NCBI GenBank assembly: GCA_034408745.1
Contig: JAWXCM010000067.1
Location: 1 to 37,286, forward strand
Reading direction: 5' to 3'
Length of the DNA stretch: 37,286 bases
Origin: JAWXCM01 sp034408745
GTDB lineage: Bacteria; Acidobacteriota; Terriglobia; Bryobacterales; Bryobacteraceae
Shown: positions 7,489 to 15,581 of the stretch, in pieces
Layout of the letters: every line of letters begins with the position of its first letter
Position numbering within the stretch: the first letter of the stretch is position 1
The notes under the pieces: generated by a model
The model's input: the letters and a program-made list of their open reading frames with translations, nothing else
Databases searched by the model: none
What the model was told of the DNA's origin: nothing
Made by a program: the position numbers and the translations under genes

Positions 7489-7857
7489 GTGCCGAGAGTA
7501 AAACGTGGTTCTAAACGCCGCGCCAGTCGTAAAAAAACCCTAATCCTGGCGCAGGGCTTTTTTCTCAACAAGAGCAAGCTGTACCGTGCCGCTCAGGAAG
7601 CCGTCGAACGCTCCCTGCGCCATGGCTACATCGGACGCAAACACAAGAAGCGCAACTTCCGTTCCCTCTGGGTCGTGCGCATCAATGCCGCCTGCCGGAT
7701 CTCGGGCATCTCCTACAGCCGCTTCATCGACGGTCTCCGCAAAGCCGGCATAGATCTGAATCGCAAGATGCTGGCAGAGATCGCCGTGGCTGACGCACCC
7801 GGGTTCCGCGCTCTGGTCGACATGGCTCGCGCCGCCGCGCCGCAACAAGTCCAGTAA
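7489..7857 (+). CDS. rplT: 50S ribosomal protein L20
   Basis: 122 aa from GTG 7489, preceded by AAGGAG, a strong Shine-Dalgarno. It follows the L20 family throughout: MPRVKRGSKRRASRKK, FFLNKSKLYRAAQEAVERSL, RNFRSLWVVRINAACR, GISYSRFIDGLRKAGIDLNRKMLAEIAV. It binds 23S rRNA early in 50S assembly and in some bacteria represses its own operon. A ZapB-like gene follows after 10 bp, so division genes may share the transcript. Confidence 0.97.
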   Translation: MPRVKRGSKRRASRKKTLILAQGFFLNKSKLYRAAQEAVERSLRHGYIGRKHKKRNFRSLWVVRINAACRISGISYSRFIDGLRKAGIDLNRKMLAEIAVADAPGFRALVDMARAAAPQQVQ

Positions 7858-7867
7858 GCTGTAATTG

Positions 7868-8158
7868 ATGGCATCCGCAGAAACCCCCCGTATCGAATCC
7901 GATGCGCTGTCCAGCCTGGAGGAGAGAATCCTCCGGGCTGTTCAGCTTGTAAGCCTGCTCCGTCAGGAGAAGGACTCGGCTGAATCGCTGGCACAGTCTT
8001 ATGCCGCCGACCGCGACAGCGCGGTGGAGGCAATGGCCGAATTGCGGTCTGAAAACGCCAGGCTGGTCGAGGAACTCGACTCGCTCCGCTCAGATCGCAA
8101 GGAAGTCAAGTCGCGCATTGAGAAGCTGCTTGGACAGCTCGACAACCTTTCCGTTTAA
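7868..8158 (+). CDS. ZapB-like coiled-coil protein
   Basis: 96 aa from ATG 7868 (an in-frame TTG precedes it directly). Almost the whole chain is heptad-like and charged (LEERILRAVQLVSLLRQEKDSAESLAQSY ... LVEELDSLRSDRKEVKSRIEKLLGQLDNL), as in ZapB and other small division-associated coiled coils. The ending RIEKLLGQLDNL is typical of the short coiled-coil gene that sits directly upstream of zapA in many bacteria. Assignment rests on the coiled coil and on adjacency to zapA (5 bp gap). A general coiled-coil protein cannot be excluded. Confidence 0.75.
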   Translation: MASAETPRIESDALSSLEERILRAVQLVSLLRQEKDSAESLAQSYAADRDSAVEAMAELRSENARLVEELDSLRSDRKEVKSRIEKLLGQLDNLSV

Positions 8159-8163
8159 AGGCC

Positions 8164-8472
8164 ATGGATGGGTCTGAAAAACAACCCGTCCGCCTGAACA
8201 TCTTTAATCAGTCGTTCACGCTCCGTGTGCCCGGCGATCCGGACGAGATTCTGCGCGCCGCCAACGAAGTCGACGAGCTGATGTCGACCATTGCGAAATC
8301 CGGCAATATGGACTCCTTCCGCATTGCGATCCTCGCGTGCCTGCACCTGCAGGACCGAGTGCACGTGCTCGAAGGTGAGCTGCGCGAACTCCGCTCGGCG
8401 GTCAATTCCCGCACTTCGCAACTGGCGCAACTGCTCGACGGCCTCGAGCCTGACAGCAAAAGCGGTAGCTGA
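8164..8472 (+). CDS. zapA: Cell division protein ZapA
   Basis: 102 aa. The N-terminal ZapA core reads VRLNIFNQSFTLRVPGDPDEILRAANEVDELMSTIAKSG, followed by FRIAILACLHLQDRVHVLEGELRELRSAV, the family's coiled-coil helix. ZapA binds and cross-links FtsZ filaments at the Z ring. It lies 5 bp after the ZapB-like gene and is probably cotranscribed with it. A convergent DUF2061 gene follows 6 bp after the stop. Confidence 0.9.
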   Translation: MDGSEKQPVRLNIFNQSFTLRVPGDPDEILRAANEVDELMSTIAKSGNMDSFRIAILACLHLQDRVHVLEGELRELRSAVNSRTSQLAQLLDGLEPDSKSGS

Positions 8473-8478
8473 CCGACC

Positions 8479-8712
8479 TTAGATTTCGTAGTCGGGCTGA
8501 GGGGGTGGTTGCTTGGCGCGACCGAATGGGATATGGTTCCACAGGCGCTCGTGGAAGTAATAAAGGGCGAGTTTGGTGATCATGTCGAGCGCGCCCACTC
8601 CGGCCGAAACCTTCATGTTGCCGCTGAAAAGAAACACGATAACCGCCGTGGACAAAGAACCCAGGAGCCTGTAGCTGACTGCTTTGGCAATGCTGCGGCT
8701 GTTGGAATCCAT
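8479..8712 (-). CDS. DUF2061 small membrane protein
   Basis: 77 aa from ATG 8712 (MDSNSRSIAKAVSYRLLGSL); an upstream in-frame start would add a non-conserved extension. It has two hydrophobic segments (LSTAVIVFLFSG and VGALDMITKLALYYFHERLW) separated by a short loop. The block KAVSYRLLGSLSTAVIVFLFSG plus LALYYFHERLWNHIPFGR is the DUF2061 signature. Function unknown. It is convergent with zapA and divergent from the ferredoxin gene. Confidence 0.88.
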   Translation of the reverse strand: MDSNSRSIAKAVSYRLLGSLSTAVIVFLFSGNMKVSAGVGALDMITKLALYYFHERLWNHIPFGRAKQPPPQPDYEI

Positions 8713-8787
8713 CTCTGACAGGATATCACGGCAATCTCTATCGACAAGTAGACATTGCATATCCGACCAGAATAGTCCTGAATGCGC

Positions 8788-8793
8788 TACAAT
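8788..8793 (+). promoter_or_regulatory. -10 box of a leaderless ferredoxin transcript (TACAAT)
   Basis: GC-TACAAT, then 7 nt, then GTG at 8801. No Shine-Dalgarno sequence is present. Same layout and spacing as upstream of the moxR, deacetylase and amidase genes. Confidence 0.6.
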
Positions 8794-8800
8794 GATCCAC

Positions 8801-9196
8801 GTGCCAAAAGTTACGTTCCTGCCAGAGGGCCGGACAGTGGAGTTTGAGTCTGGGCAGCTACCTTACGGAGAACACGGCAAGCCCGAATCCCTCCTCGATA
8901 TCGCCGAGCATTTCGGCCTTCATATCGAACATGCCTGTGGCGGGTCGTGCGCCTGCACCACCTGCCACGTCATCGTCAAAGACGGTACGGACGGCAAGCT
9001 GACGGAGATGGAAGACGACGAGATCGACCGGCTCGACATGGCGCCGGGTCTGACGCTCCACTCGCGCCTGGGATGTCAGGCGGTGGTGACCGGAGACGTG
9101 GTTGTTGAGATCCCGTCATGGAACCGCAACTATGTGAGCGAGGGTGGTGGCTCCATTAACCTCGGCTCCGCCATTCCATTACCGAAGAAAGCCTGA
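8801..9196 (+). CDS. fdx: 2Fe-2S ferredoxin, ISC/adrenodoxin type
   Basis: 131 aa from GTG 8801. An ATG at 8792 is in frame but overlaps the predicted -10 box, so the GTG is preferred. The cluster ligands are in HACGGSCACTTCHV (C-x5-C-x2-C, with an extra Cys between), with the fourth in LGCQAVV. The tail GDVVVEIPSWNRNYVSEGG is typical of ISC-type Fdx, which supplies electrons for Fe-S cluster assembly. No isc or hsc genes are adjacent, so the partner is unknown. Confidence 0.92.
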   Translation: MPKVTFLPEGRTVEFESGQLPYGEHGKPESLLDIAEHFGLHIEHACGGSCACTTCHVIVKDGTDGKLTEMEDDEIDRLDMAPGLTLHSRLGCQAVVTGDVVVEIPSWNRNYVSEGGGSINLGSAIPLPKKA

Positions 9197-9209
9197 CATA
9201 CCGGTGCGC

Positions 9210-9215
9210 TACCAT
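9210..9215 (+). promoter_or_regulatory. -10 box of a leaderless moxR transcript (TACCAT)
   Basis: GC-TACCAT, 7 nt, then GTG at 9223, with no Shine-Dalgarno. It lies in the short gap after the ferredoxin gene, so the MoxR operon probably has its own promoter. Confidence 0.6.
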
Positions 9216-9222
9216 ACGTTAC

Positions 9223-10212
9223 GTGACTGAAGCCGACCTGCAACTCGCTGTTTCCAAACTGGATCGAGTCCGTTCCGAGATCGGAAAAATCATCGTCGGC
9301 CAGCAGGATGTCGTGGACGGCGTCCTCATTTGTTTGCTCGCCGGGGGCCATGTGCTGCTCGAAGGCGTTCCGGGCCTCGGCAAAACAACCTTGCTTCGCA
9401 CGCTGGCGCGTGTCATGCACCTGCGCTACTCGCGCATTCAGTTCACGCCCGACCTGATGCCCGCCGACATTGTGGGCAGCATGGTAATGGAAACGGACGA
9501 CCGTGGTCACAAGGCGCTCCAGTTCCAGCCCGGCCCGATTTTCGCGAACCTCGTGCTGGCCGACGAAATCAACCGCGCGACGCCTAAGACGCAGTCGGCG
9601 CTGCTCGAAGCGATGCAGGAACGCACGGTCACCAGCGGCACCACCACCCACCATCTCGAGCTCCCATTCCTCGTCATGGCGACGCAGAACCCGATCGAAA
9701 TGGAAGGCACGTATCCACTTCCGGAAGCACAGCTGGACCGTTTCCAGATGAAGATCATCGTTAACTACCCGAGTCGCGGGGAGCTGGCGACGGTTGTGGA
9801 ACGGACCATTCAGCGCGAGGAAACGCAGGTCGATCAGGTGATCGACGTAGAGGGAATCCTTGGCCTGCGCGGCTGTTGCCGCCAGGTTCTGGTGGCTCAG
9901 CACGTGAAGGATTACGCGGTGGATCTGGTGATGGCGACTCAGCCGGGCTCCAATGCCGCGCACGATCTTGCCAACCGATACATCCGTTATGGGAGCTCGC
10001 CGCGCGGCGCTCAGGCACTGGTGGAATGTGGCCGGGTGCTCGCTTTAATGCGCGGTCGGCTGAACCTCAGCATGGAGGACGTCCGGCATGTGGCTCCGGC
10101 CGTTCTGCGGCATCGCGTGATTATGAACTTCGACGCGCATGCCGACGGTCAGACGCCGGATACCATTCTGACCAAAATCATCGGCTCGGTGTCGTCAGCC
10201 GTCGCAGCCTGA
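9223..10212 (+). CDS. MoxR-family AAA+ ATPase
   Basis: 329 aa. Walker A is GVPGLGKT at residues 48-55, Walker B VLADEIN at about 111-117, and sensor 1 is in VMATQNPIEMEGTYPLPEAQLDRF (151-174), the strongest MoxR signature. MoxR ATPases act as chaperones for VWA proteins that are nearly always encoded alongside. Here the DUF58, BatA-like and two-VWA genes follow directly on the same strand. It starts at GTG 9223, where a leaderless promoter places the transcription start. Confidence 0.95.
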   Translation: MTEADLQLAVSKLDRVRSEIGKIIVGQQDVVDGVLICLLAGGHVLLEGVPGLGKTTLLRTLARVMHLRYSRIQFTPDLMPADIVGSMVMETDDRGHKALQFQPGPIFANLVLADEINRATPKTQSALLEAMQERTVTSGTTTHHLELPFLVMATQNPIEMEGTYPLPEAQLDRFQMKIIVNYPSRGELATVVERTIQREETQVDQVIDVEGILGLRGCCRQVLVAQHVKDYAVDLVMATQPGSNAAHDLANRYIRYGSSPRGAQALVECGRVLALMRGRLNLSMEDVRHVAPAVLRHRVIMNFDAHADGQTPDTILTKIIGSVSSAVAA

Positions 10213-10237
10213 TCACACCGCCAGTTACGGAACCGGA

Positions 10238-11119
10238 ATGACGCAGCAGCAGCAGGCACCGCTTCTCGATCAGGATTTTCTCCACCGGCTCGAACGGCTC
10301 ACTCTGCACTGGCAGAAATCGTTCCCCGGACTCGTGGGCGGGCGCATTCCGTCCCGATTTTCAGGGCTGGGCCAGGAGTTCCTCGACCACCGTCATTTTC
10401 ATCAGGGCGACGATCTGCGGGCGGTCAACTGGCGCGCCTATATGCGCCTCGAAAAGATGTTCCTCAAGATGTTCCAGGTGGAGCCGCGAATCCCGGTGCG
10501 GCTGCTGATCGACTGCAGTGCATCAATGGAAGGCAAGTTCGAGTACGCGTGCCGCCTTGCCGGAGCGCTCTGCTACGTCGGCCTGGTGCGGCTGGACACC
10601 ATCTGCATTCAGCCGTTTCGCGAGAAGCTGGACGAGTCGTTCCTCTGCAGCGGCGGCCGTCACCGCTTCCTTCCGGCGGCGAATTTCCTGTCCGGTTTGA
10701 AGCACGGTGGGCGAACCGATTACATGGCGGTGTCCCGGGCTTTTGCGGCGAATTATCCGCAGCGTGGCCTGACAGTTGTCTTGTCCGATTTCCTCGACGA
10801 GGGCGACGTGGAGCGGCCACTGCAGTTTCTGGCCGACTACGGGCATGAGATCAGCCTGATCCAACTCTGGAACCCGGAGGATCGCGAGCCACCCTGGGAT
10901 GGGGAGCTGGACCTGATCGATTCGGAAACTGGCGCGCATGTCGAGCTCGCCGTCGACAACGATTCGCGCCGCAGGTACACCGAAGCATTCGATGAGTATG
11001 CAAAGCGGCTGCAAAATGTCGCAAACCGAAGTGGCGGCCGGTACGTCGGATTATCCACCAACACTTCCATTCAGGAAGCGATCTTCGATTCGCTGATGCG
11101 CATCGGGGGGGTCCAGTAA
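10238..11119 (+). CDS. DUF58 domain protein (MoxR partner)
   Basis: 293 aa. The DUF58 core HFHQGDDLRAVNWRAYMRLEKMFLKMF is at residues 53-79, followed by a VWA-like fold with an intact MIDAS-type DCSAS at 92-96 (LLIDCSASMEGKFE). DUF58 proteins accompany MoxR and Bat-type VWA proteins and are proposed substrates or partners of the ATPase. It starts 25 bp after moxR; its stop codon (11117-11119) is directly followed by the ATG of the next gene, a clear operon layout. Confidence 0.92.
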   Translation: MTQQQQAPLLDQDFLHRLERLTLHWQKSFPGLVGGRIPSRFSGLGQEFLDHRHFHQGDDLRAVNWRAYMRLEKMFLKMFQVEPRIPVRLLIDCSASMEGKFEYACRLAGALCYVGLVRLDTICIQPFREKLDESFLCSGGRHRFLPAANFLSGLKHGGRTDYMAVSRAFAANYPQRGLTVVLSDFLDEGDVERPLQFLADYGHEISLIQLWNPEDREPPWDGELDLIDSETGAHVELAVDNDSRRRYTEAFDEYAKRLQNVANRSGGRYVGLSTNTSIQEAIFDSLMRIGGVQ

Positions 11120-13033
11120 ATGTTTCTTCTGAACCTCAGTCTGCCCGAGTTCCTCACGCTGTTCGCAGCGGTGAGCGGCGTTGTGGTGACGCTGTATTTG
11201 CTGAGCCGGGCTCGCCGCCGCCAGGTGGTTCCCACCCTCAAGTTCTGGGTGCACGCGATGCAGCCGGTGCCGTCGTCGAGGCGCAGGCGCATTCAACAGC
11301 CGTGGTCGCTGGTGCTGCAGTTGCTCTGCCTGGCCCTGTTGCTGCTGGCAATTTCGCAGCTGAAGCTGGGTGAACGCGAGACGGCGCAGCGCGATCATGT
11401 GTTGCTGCTGGACGCGTCGTCCTGGATGGGTGTGCAGGCTGCGGGCGGCAATAACCGCACTCTGCTGGACGAGGCGAAAGCCAGGTCCAAAGCGTTCCTC
11501 CGGTCGCTGCCGGCATCGGACCGAGTGATGGTGGTTCGGGTGGACAGCCTGCCCGCTCCCGCCACCGCGATGGAATCCGACCATCAGCTGCTGGAACGGG
11601 CCATCGACGAAACGCGAACCGGGGCCTCGGCACTGAATCTGGATCAGGCCTTCCTGTTCGCCGAGCAGATACGCAAACTGCACAGCAGCAAGTATGGCGA
11701 GATTGTATACGCGGGCGCGGCGCGGGTTTCGGCGGCGGGCCGGCCAGTCCGCACTCCGGTGAACCTGCGCATTCTGGCGGTGGAAGGGCCGCGGGAGAAC
11801 ATCGGCCTGTCGAGGGTCGGCGCACGGCGGTCGGAGAAGAACCCCGAGATGTGGGACATCTTCGTTGCCGTTCACAACTACGGGTCGGCGCCACGGCGCG
11901 TGCCGGTGACGCTGCAGTTTGGCGGGGCTCCGGTGGGTGGTAACGTGCTCGATGTGCGACCCGGGATCACGGAGACGCAGACCTTCCATTTCGCGACGAA
12001 GGCGGCGGGGTGGATCGAGGCGCGGCTGTCGCTGCGCGACGCGCTGGCCGACGATAACCGCGCGATTCTGGAACTGCCGGAGTTCAAATACGTGAATGTG
12101 GCTGTCTACACCGATCAGCCGGATGCGATTCGGCCCGCGCTGGCGGCGCACCCGCAGGTGAGAGCGGTGTACTATCCGCCGTCGGAATACAGGCCGCGGG
12201 AAGACGTGCAGGTGGTGATCGCGGATCGATTCAATCCGACTCCGGAGCCGAAAGTCGCGGCCATCTACATTGAGCCGCCTGAGGGCTCGCCGTTCCGAAC
12301 GAAGTCGACATTCGCCGAAACGAAGCGGGTGAACTGGCGCGCCGGGCATGAGATTACGTCTGGCATTCGCGCTCGGGATCAGCGCGTGTCCTCGGGCCGT
12401 GTGCTGGTACCGGGCAAGCAGGATATTGTGCTGGCCGATGTGGAGGGTGGCGGTCCGATCGCGCTGGTGCGGCCGGAAACGCATGCCGTCGCTCTTGGGT
12501 TCAGCCCGATGCGCGGCGATCTGCGGTTCGACCTTGCGACGCCGCTGCTGCTCGCCAACGTGCTCCGGTGGGTGGAGCCGAACGCGTTTCGACTGGCGGA
12601 AGTACACGGGAGCAGCGTCGGCACGGTGAACGCAGCTCTGGAACCGGGCGCGGCTGCCGATCCGAAGTCGATCCGGGTGCTGGTTGACAAGAACGAGCTG
12701 CCGTTCACGATCGCCAACAATCAGATTCGATTCTTCTCGGGTTCTCCCGGCGTGGTTCGTGTGCTGCAGGGCAATCGGGAGCAGGTGTATTCGCTGTCGC
12801 TTCCCGAGGTTGCCGATGCCGACTGGACGGTGCCGCAGGCGGTTCGCCGTGGTCTGCCGGGCGGGTTCGCCGAGGCCGTCTCGCGCGATCTGTGGCAGAT
12901 TCTGGCCGTGCTGGGCGCGCTCGGATTGCTGGCGGAATGGCTGTTTTTTGGACGGAATCGTCTGGCGCAGGGTCCGGTGGCAGGGTCGGCGACACAGCCG
13001 TCCGGCAACGCTGAGTGGAGGCAGGCTTCGTGA
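11120..13033 (+). CDS. BatA-like membrane protein with degenerate VWA domain
   Basis: 637 aa. Residues 1-45 form the aerotolerance BatA N-terminal module (one transmembrane segment, then RARRRQVVPTLKFW). A second membrane segment (SLVLQLLCLALLLLAISQL) precedes a VWA-like domain with DASSW where a full MIDAS would read DxSxS, so metal binding is doubtful. A C-terminal membrane segment (LWQILAVLGALGLLAEWLFFG) closes the chain. Function in the envelope with MoxR is inferred from the operon. The next gene starts with a 4-bp GTGA overlap. Confidence 0.87.
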   Translation: MFLLNLSLPEFLTLFAAVSGVVVTLYLLSRARRRQVVPTLKFWVHAMQPVPSSRRRRIQQPWSLVLQLLCLALLLLAISQLKLGERETAQRDHVLLLDASSWMGVQAAGGNNRTLLDEAKARSKAFLRSLPASDRVMVVRVDSLPAPATAMESDHQLLERAIDETRTGASALNLDQAFLFAEQIRKLHSSKYGEIVYAGAARVSAAGRPVRTPVNLRILAVEGPRENIGLSRVGARRSEKNPEMWDIFVAVHNYGSAPRRVPVTLQFGGAPVGGNVLDVRPGITETQTFHFATKAAGWIEARLSLRDALADDNRAILELPEFKYVNVAVYTDQPDAIRPALAAHPQVRAVYYPPSEYRPREDVQVVIADRFNPTPEPKVAAIYIEPPEGSPFRTKSTFAETKRVNWRAGHEITSGIRARDQRVSSGRVLVPGKQDIVLADVEGGGPIALVRPETHAVALGFSPMRGDLRFDLATPLLLANVLRWVEPNAFRLAEVHGSSVGTVNAALEPGAAADPKSIRVLVDKNELPFTIANNQIRFFSGSPGVVRVLQGNREQVYSLSLPEVADADWTVPQAVRRGLPGGFAEAVSRDLWQILAVLGALGLLAEWLFFGRNRLAQGPVAGSATQPSGNAEWRQAS

Positions 13034-15573
13034 TATTCGCCCGCTTGTGGGTTCTACTGTTCCTGCTGGTCCCGGCTGCGCTGGTGTGGTGGCAATGGAG
13101 CCGCGCGCCCCGGCGTCTCAACCTGATCCTCAAGGCGCTGATGCTGGCCGCGGTAGTGCTCGCGCTGGCGGAGCCGGAGACCAGCGTGGCTGAGAACAAG
13201 GTGTCCACCGTGGTGCTGGTGGACACGTCGGCGGGCCTGTCTTCGAACGACTTGAGCCAGGCTTCGGATCTGCTGAATAAGCTGGACAAGGCTCGCGGGC
13301 GGAACTGGATGCGCGTGGTGCCATTTGCCCGCGGCACTCGGCCGCTTGCGCTCGACGAGCAGAAGGGCGGCTGGTCGATTCGGAGGACCGCTGGCGAGGC
13401 TGGTCGCGCTACCGACATTGAGGCTGCCATCCGGGACGGAGTGGCGAGCATGCCCGGCGGCCTGGTGCCTCGCGTCGTTCTGATTTCCGACGGCAATGAG
13501 AATGAGGGCAGTGTGGCCCGGGCGGCCTGGCTGGCGCGGGATCTGAGAATTCCGGTGGACTCTTTCGCACTGCCTGGTCCGGTGGAGCCGCAACTGCACA
13601 TCGACACGGTCACGCTGCCGTCGATTGCGTTCTCGGGCGAGAAGTTCCCTATCGATCTGGTGATCACGTCGCCGAAGAAGGTGACGGCGTCGGTGGAACT
13701 GGCTGCGGAAGGCCGCAAGCTGGGGACGCAAAACGTGAACCTGGAGCAGGGCAGCAACTATGTTCGGCTTCATACCGCCATCAATACCTATGGCGCGGTG
13801 GAGCTGTCTGGCACCGTTCGCAGTCCGCAGGGCGGGGAAGTGCGCTTTGAGCAGGCTCTGACGCTGCGCAAGCCTCGCGTTTTGTATCTTTCGAACGATC
13901 CCGAGGGCACGGAAAAACACCTTCTCGACACGTTGACCGCGGCGCAGTTTGTCATCGACCGGTCTCAGGACGCGATTACGCCACGGCTCGCCGACTACCA
14001 GCTGGTGGTGTTCAACAACTGGGATATCGACGCGCTGCCGCTGCCCAGGAAAGAGCAACTGGAGCAGTATGTACGTGACGGCGGCGGGTTCCTCGTGATC
14101 GGCGGCGAGCGCAACGTATATCGCGAGGAGAAGGAAAAGAAGCCCGAGGACGCGCTGGATCGCACGCTCCCGGCCAAGATTGCTCCCCCGAAGTCGCCCG
14201 AAGGAACCTGCGTGGTGCTGATCGTCGACAAATCATCGTCGATGGAAGGGCGCAAGATGGAACTGGCGCGGCTGGCTGCTATTGGTGTGATCGAGAATCT
14301 GCGGCCCGTCGACTACGTGGGCGTGCTGATCTTCGACAACTCGTTCCAGTGGGCGGTGCCGATTCGTCGAGCCGAAGATCGCAGCACGATCAAGCGCATG
14401 GTGGCCGGGATCACGCCTGACGGCGGTACGCAGATCGCGCCGGCGCTGGCTGAGGCGTACCGTAAGATTTCGACGCAGCACCAGGCGACGTATCGCCACG
14501 TGGTGCTGCTGACCGACGGTATTTCCGAAGAAGGCGACAGCCTCACGCTGGCTCGCGATGCGCAGCAGCGCAGGGTGACGATCTCTACGGTCGGCCTGGG
14601 GCAGGACGTGAACCGGGCGTATCTGGAGAAGATCGCAATCAGTGCAAAGGGCCGGTCGTACTTCCTGACAGATCCTTCGGGGCTGGAACAGATCCTCCTG
14701 AAAGACGTGATGGAGCACACCGGGTCGACCGCAATTGAAAAGCCGATTACGCCAGTGATCACGCATCAGTCGGCGATTCTCGACGGCGTCGGCATGGAGA
14801 GCGCCCCGCCACTTCGCGGCTACGTGAAGTTCATATCCAAGCCCGGCGCGGACACGATTCTGAAGATCGATCCGAACGATCCGCTGCTGGCGGTGTGGCA
14901 GTTTGGGTTGGGCCGTTCCGGCGTGTTCACTTCCGACGCCAAGGCCCGGTGGGCGGAAAAGTGGGTCGGCTGGGAAGGCTTCGACAAGTTCTGGATCAAC
15001 CTGTTCCGGGATCTGCTGCCGCACTCACAATCGGGCGAGGCGCGGGTCGCGTATGACAACGCCAGCGGGAACATCACGGTGGAGTACAAGCTGGCTTCCC
15101 GCGTCGCCGTGCCGGCCCGGATTCCAGACATCTTCGTGCTCGGGCCGGGCGACTTCCGTCAGACGGTCGCGGTGAAGAAGGTGTCGGAAGGACTGTATCG
15201 CGGCGAAACACAGATTGGCGGGCGTCGCGGGCTGTTCCGCATACGTCCGCTCGAAGACTCGCTGGTGTTCCCCGAGACGGGCCTGTATCGCGATGAAGAA
15301 GAGATGACGCAGTACGGCTCGAATGCCGGGCTGTTGCGGCGCATCTCGCAGTACACGGGCGGACGGTTTAATCCGACTCCGGCGCAGGTGTTCGACGCGG
15401 CGGGGCGGTCGATTCCCGGGACGCTGCGGCTATGGCCGGGACTGCTTGCGCTGGCCGTTCTGCTGAACCTGGCGGAGCTGATCATCCGGAAGTGGGAAGG
15501 CATTGCGGGCATGATCGCGGGCCTGCGGCGGAGGCTCGGGCCAGGCTCGCCGAGCCCCGCGCCCGCAGCCTGA
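13030..15573 (+). CDS. BatB-like membrane protein with two VWA domains and a GATase1-like insert
   Basis: 847 aa from GTG 13030, chosen because GGAGG (13017-13021) lies 8 nt upstream and the start overlaps the previous stop (GTGA); a GTG at 13015 is the longer alternative. Two N-terminal membrane segments precede a first VWA-like domain with a degenerate DTSAG. A glutamine-amidotransferase-like segment follows (LYLSNDPEGTEKHLLDTL ... YVRDGGGFLVIGGE). A second VWA domain then has an intact MIDAS, DKSSS (LIVDKSSSMEGRKM), and a TDG metal-site loop (LLTDGISEEGD). A final membrane segment lies near the C-terminus. It is the last gene of the MoxR operon. Confidence 0.87.
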   Translation: MIFARLWVLLFLLVPAALVWWQWSRAPRRLNLILKALMLAAVVLALAEPETSVAENKVSTVVLVDTSAGLSSNDLSQASDLLNKLDKARGRNWMRVVPFARGTRPLALDEQKGGWSIRRTAGEAGRATDIEAAIRDGVASMPGGLVPRVVLISDGNENEGSVARAAWLARDLRIPVDSFALPGPVEPQLHIDTVTLPSIAFSGEKFPIDLVITSPKKVTASVELAAEGRKLGTQNVNLEQGSNYVRLHTAINTYGAVELSGTVRSPQGGEVRFEQALTLRKPRVLYLSNDPEGTEKHLLDTLTAAQFVIDRSQDAITPRLADYQLVVFNNWDIDALPLPRKEQLEQYVRDGGGFLVIGGERNVYREEKEKKPEDALDRTLPAKIAPPKSPEGTCVVLIVDKSSSMEGRKMELARLAAIGVIENLRPVDYVGVLIFDNSFQWAVPIRRAEDRSTIKRMVAGITPDGGTQIAPALAEAYRKISTQHQATYRHVVLLTDGISEEGDSLTLARDAQQRRVTISTVGLGQDVNRAYLEKIAISAKGRSYFLTDPSGLEQILLKDVMEHTGSTAIEKPITPVITHQSAILDGVGMESAPPLRGYVKFISKPGADTILKIDPNDPLLAVWQFGLGRSGVFTSDAKARWAEKWVGWEGFDKFWINLFRDLLPHSQSGEARVAYDNASGNITVEYKLASRVAVPARIPDIFVLGPGDFRQTVAVKKVSEGLYRGETQIGGRRGLFRIRPLEDSLVFPETGLYRDEEEMTQYGSNAGLLRRISQYTGGRFNPTPAQVFDAAGRSIPGTLRLWPGLLALAVLLNLAELIIRKWEGIAGMIAGLRRRLGPGSPSPAPAA

Positions 15574-15581
15574 TACCGGGT

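Noticed and set aside
8473..8790. 6S RNA gene downstream of zapA
   Set aside because: The interval is filled by a convincing DUF2061 gene and I see no long 6S-like hairpin.
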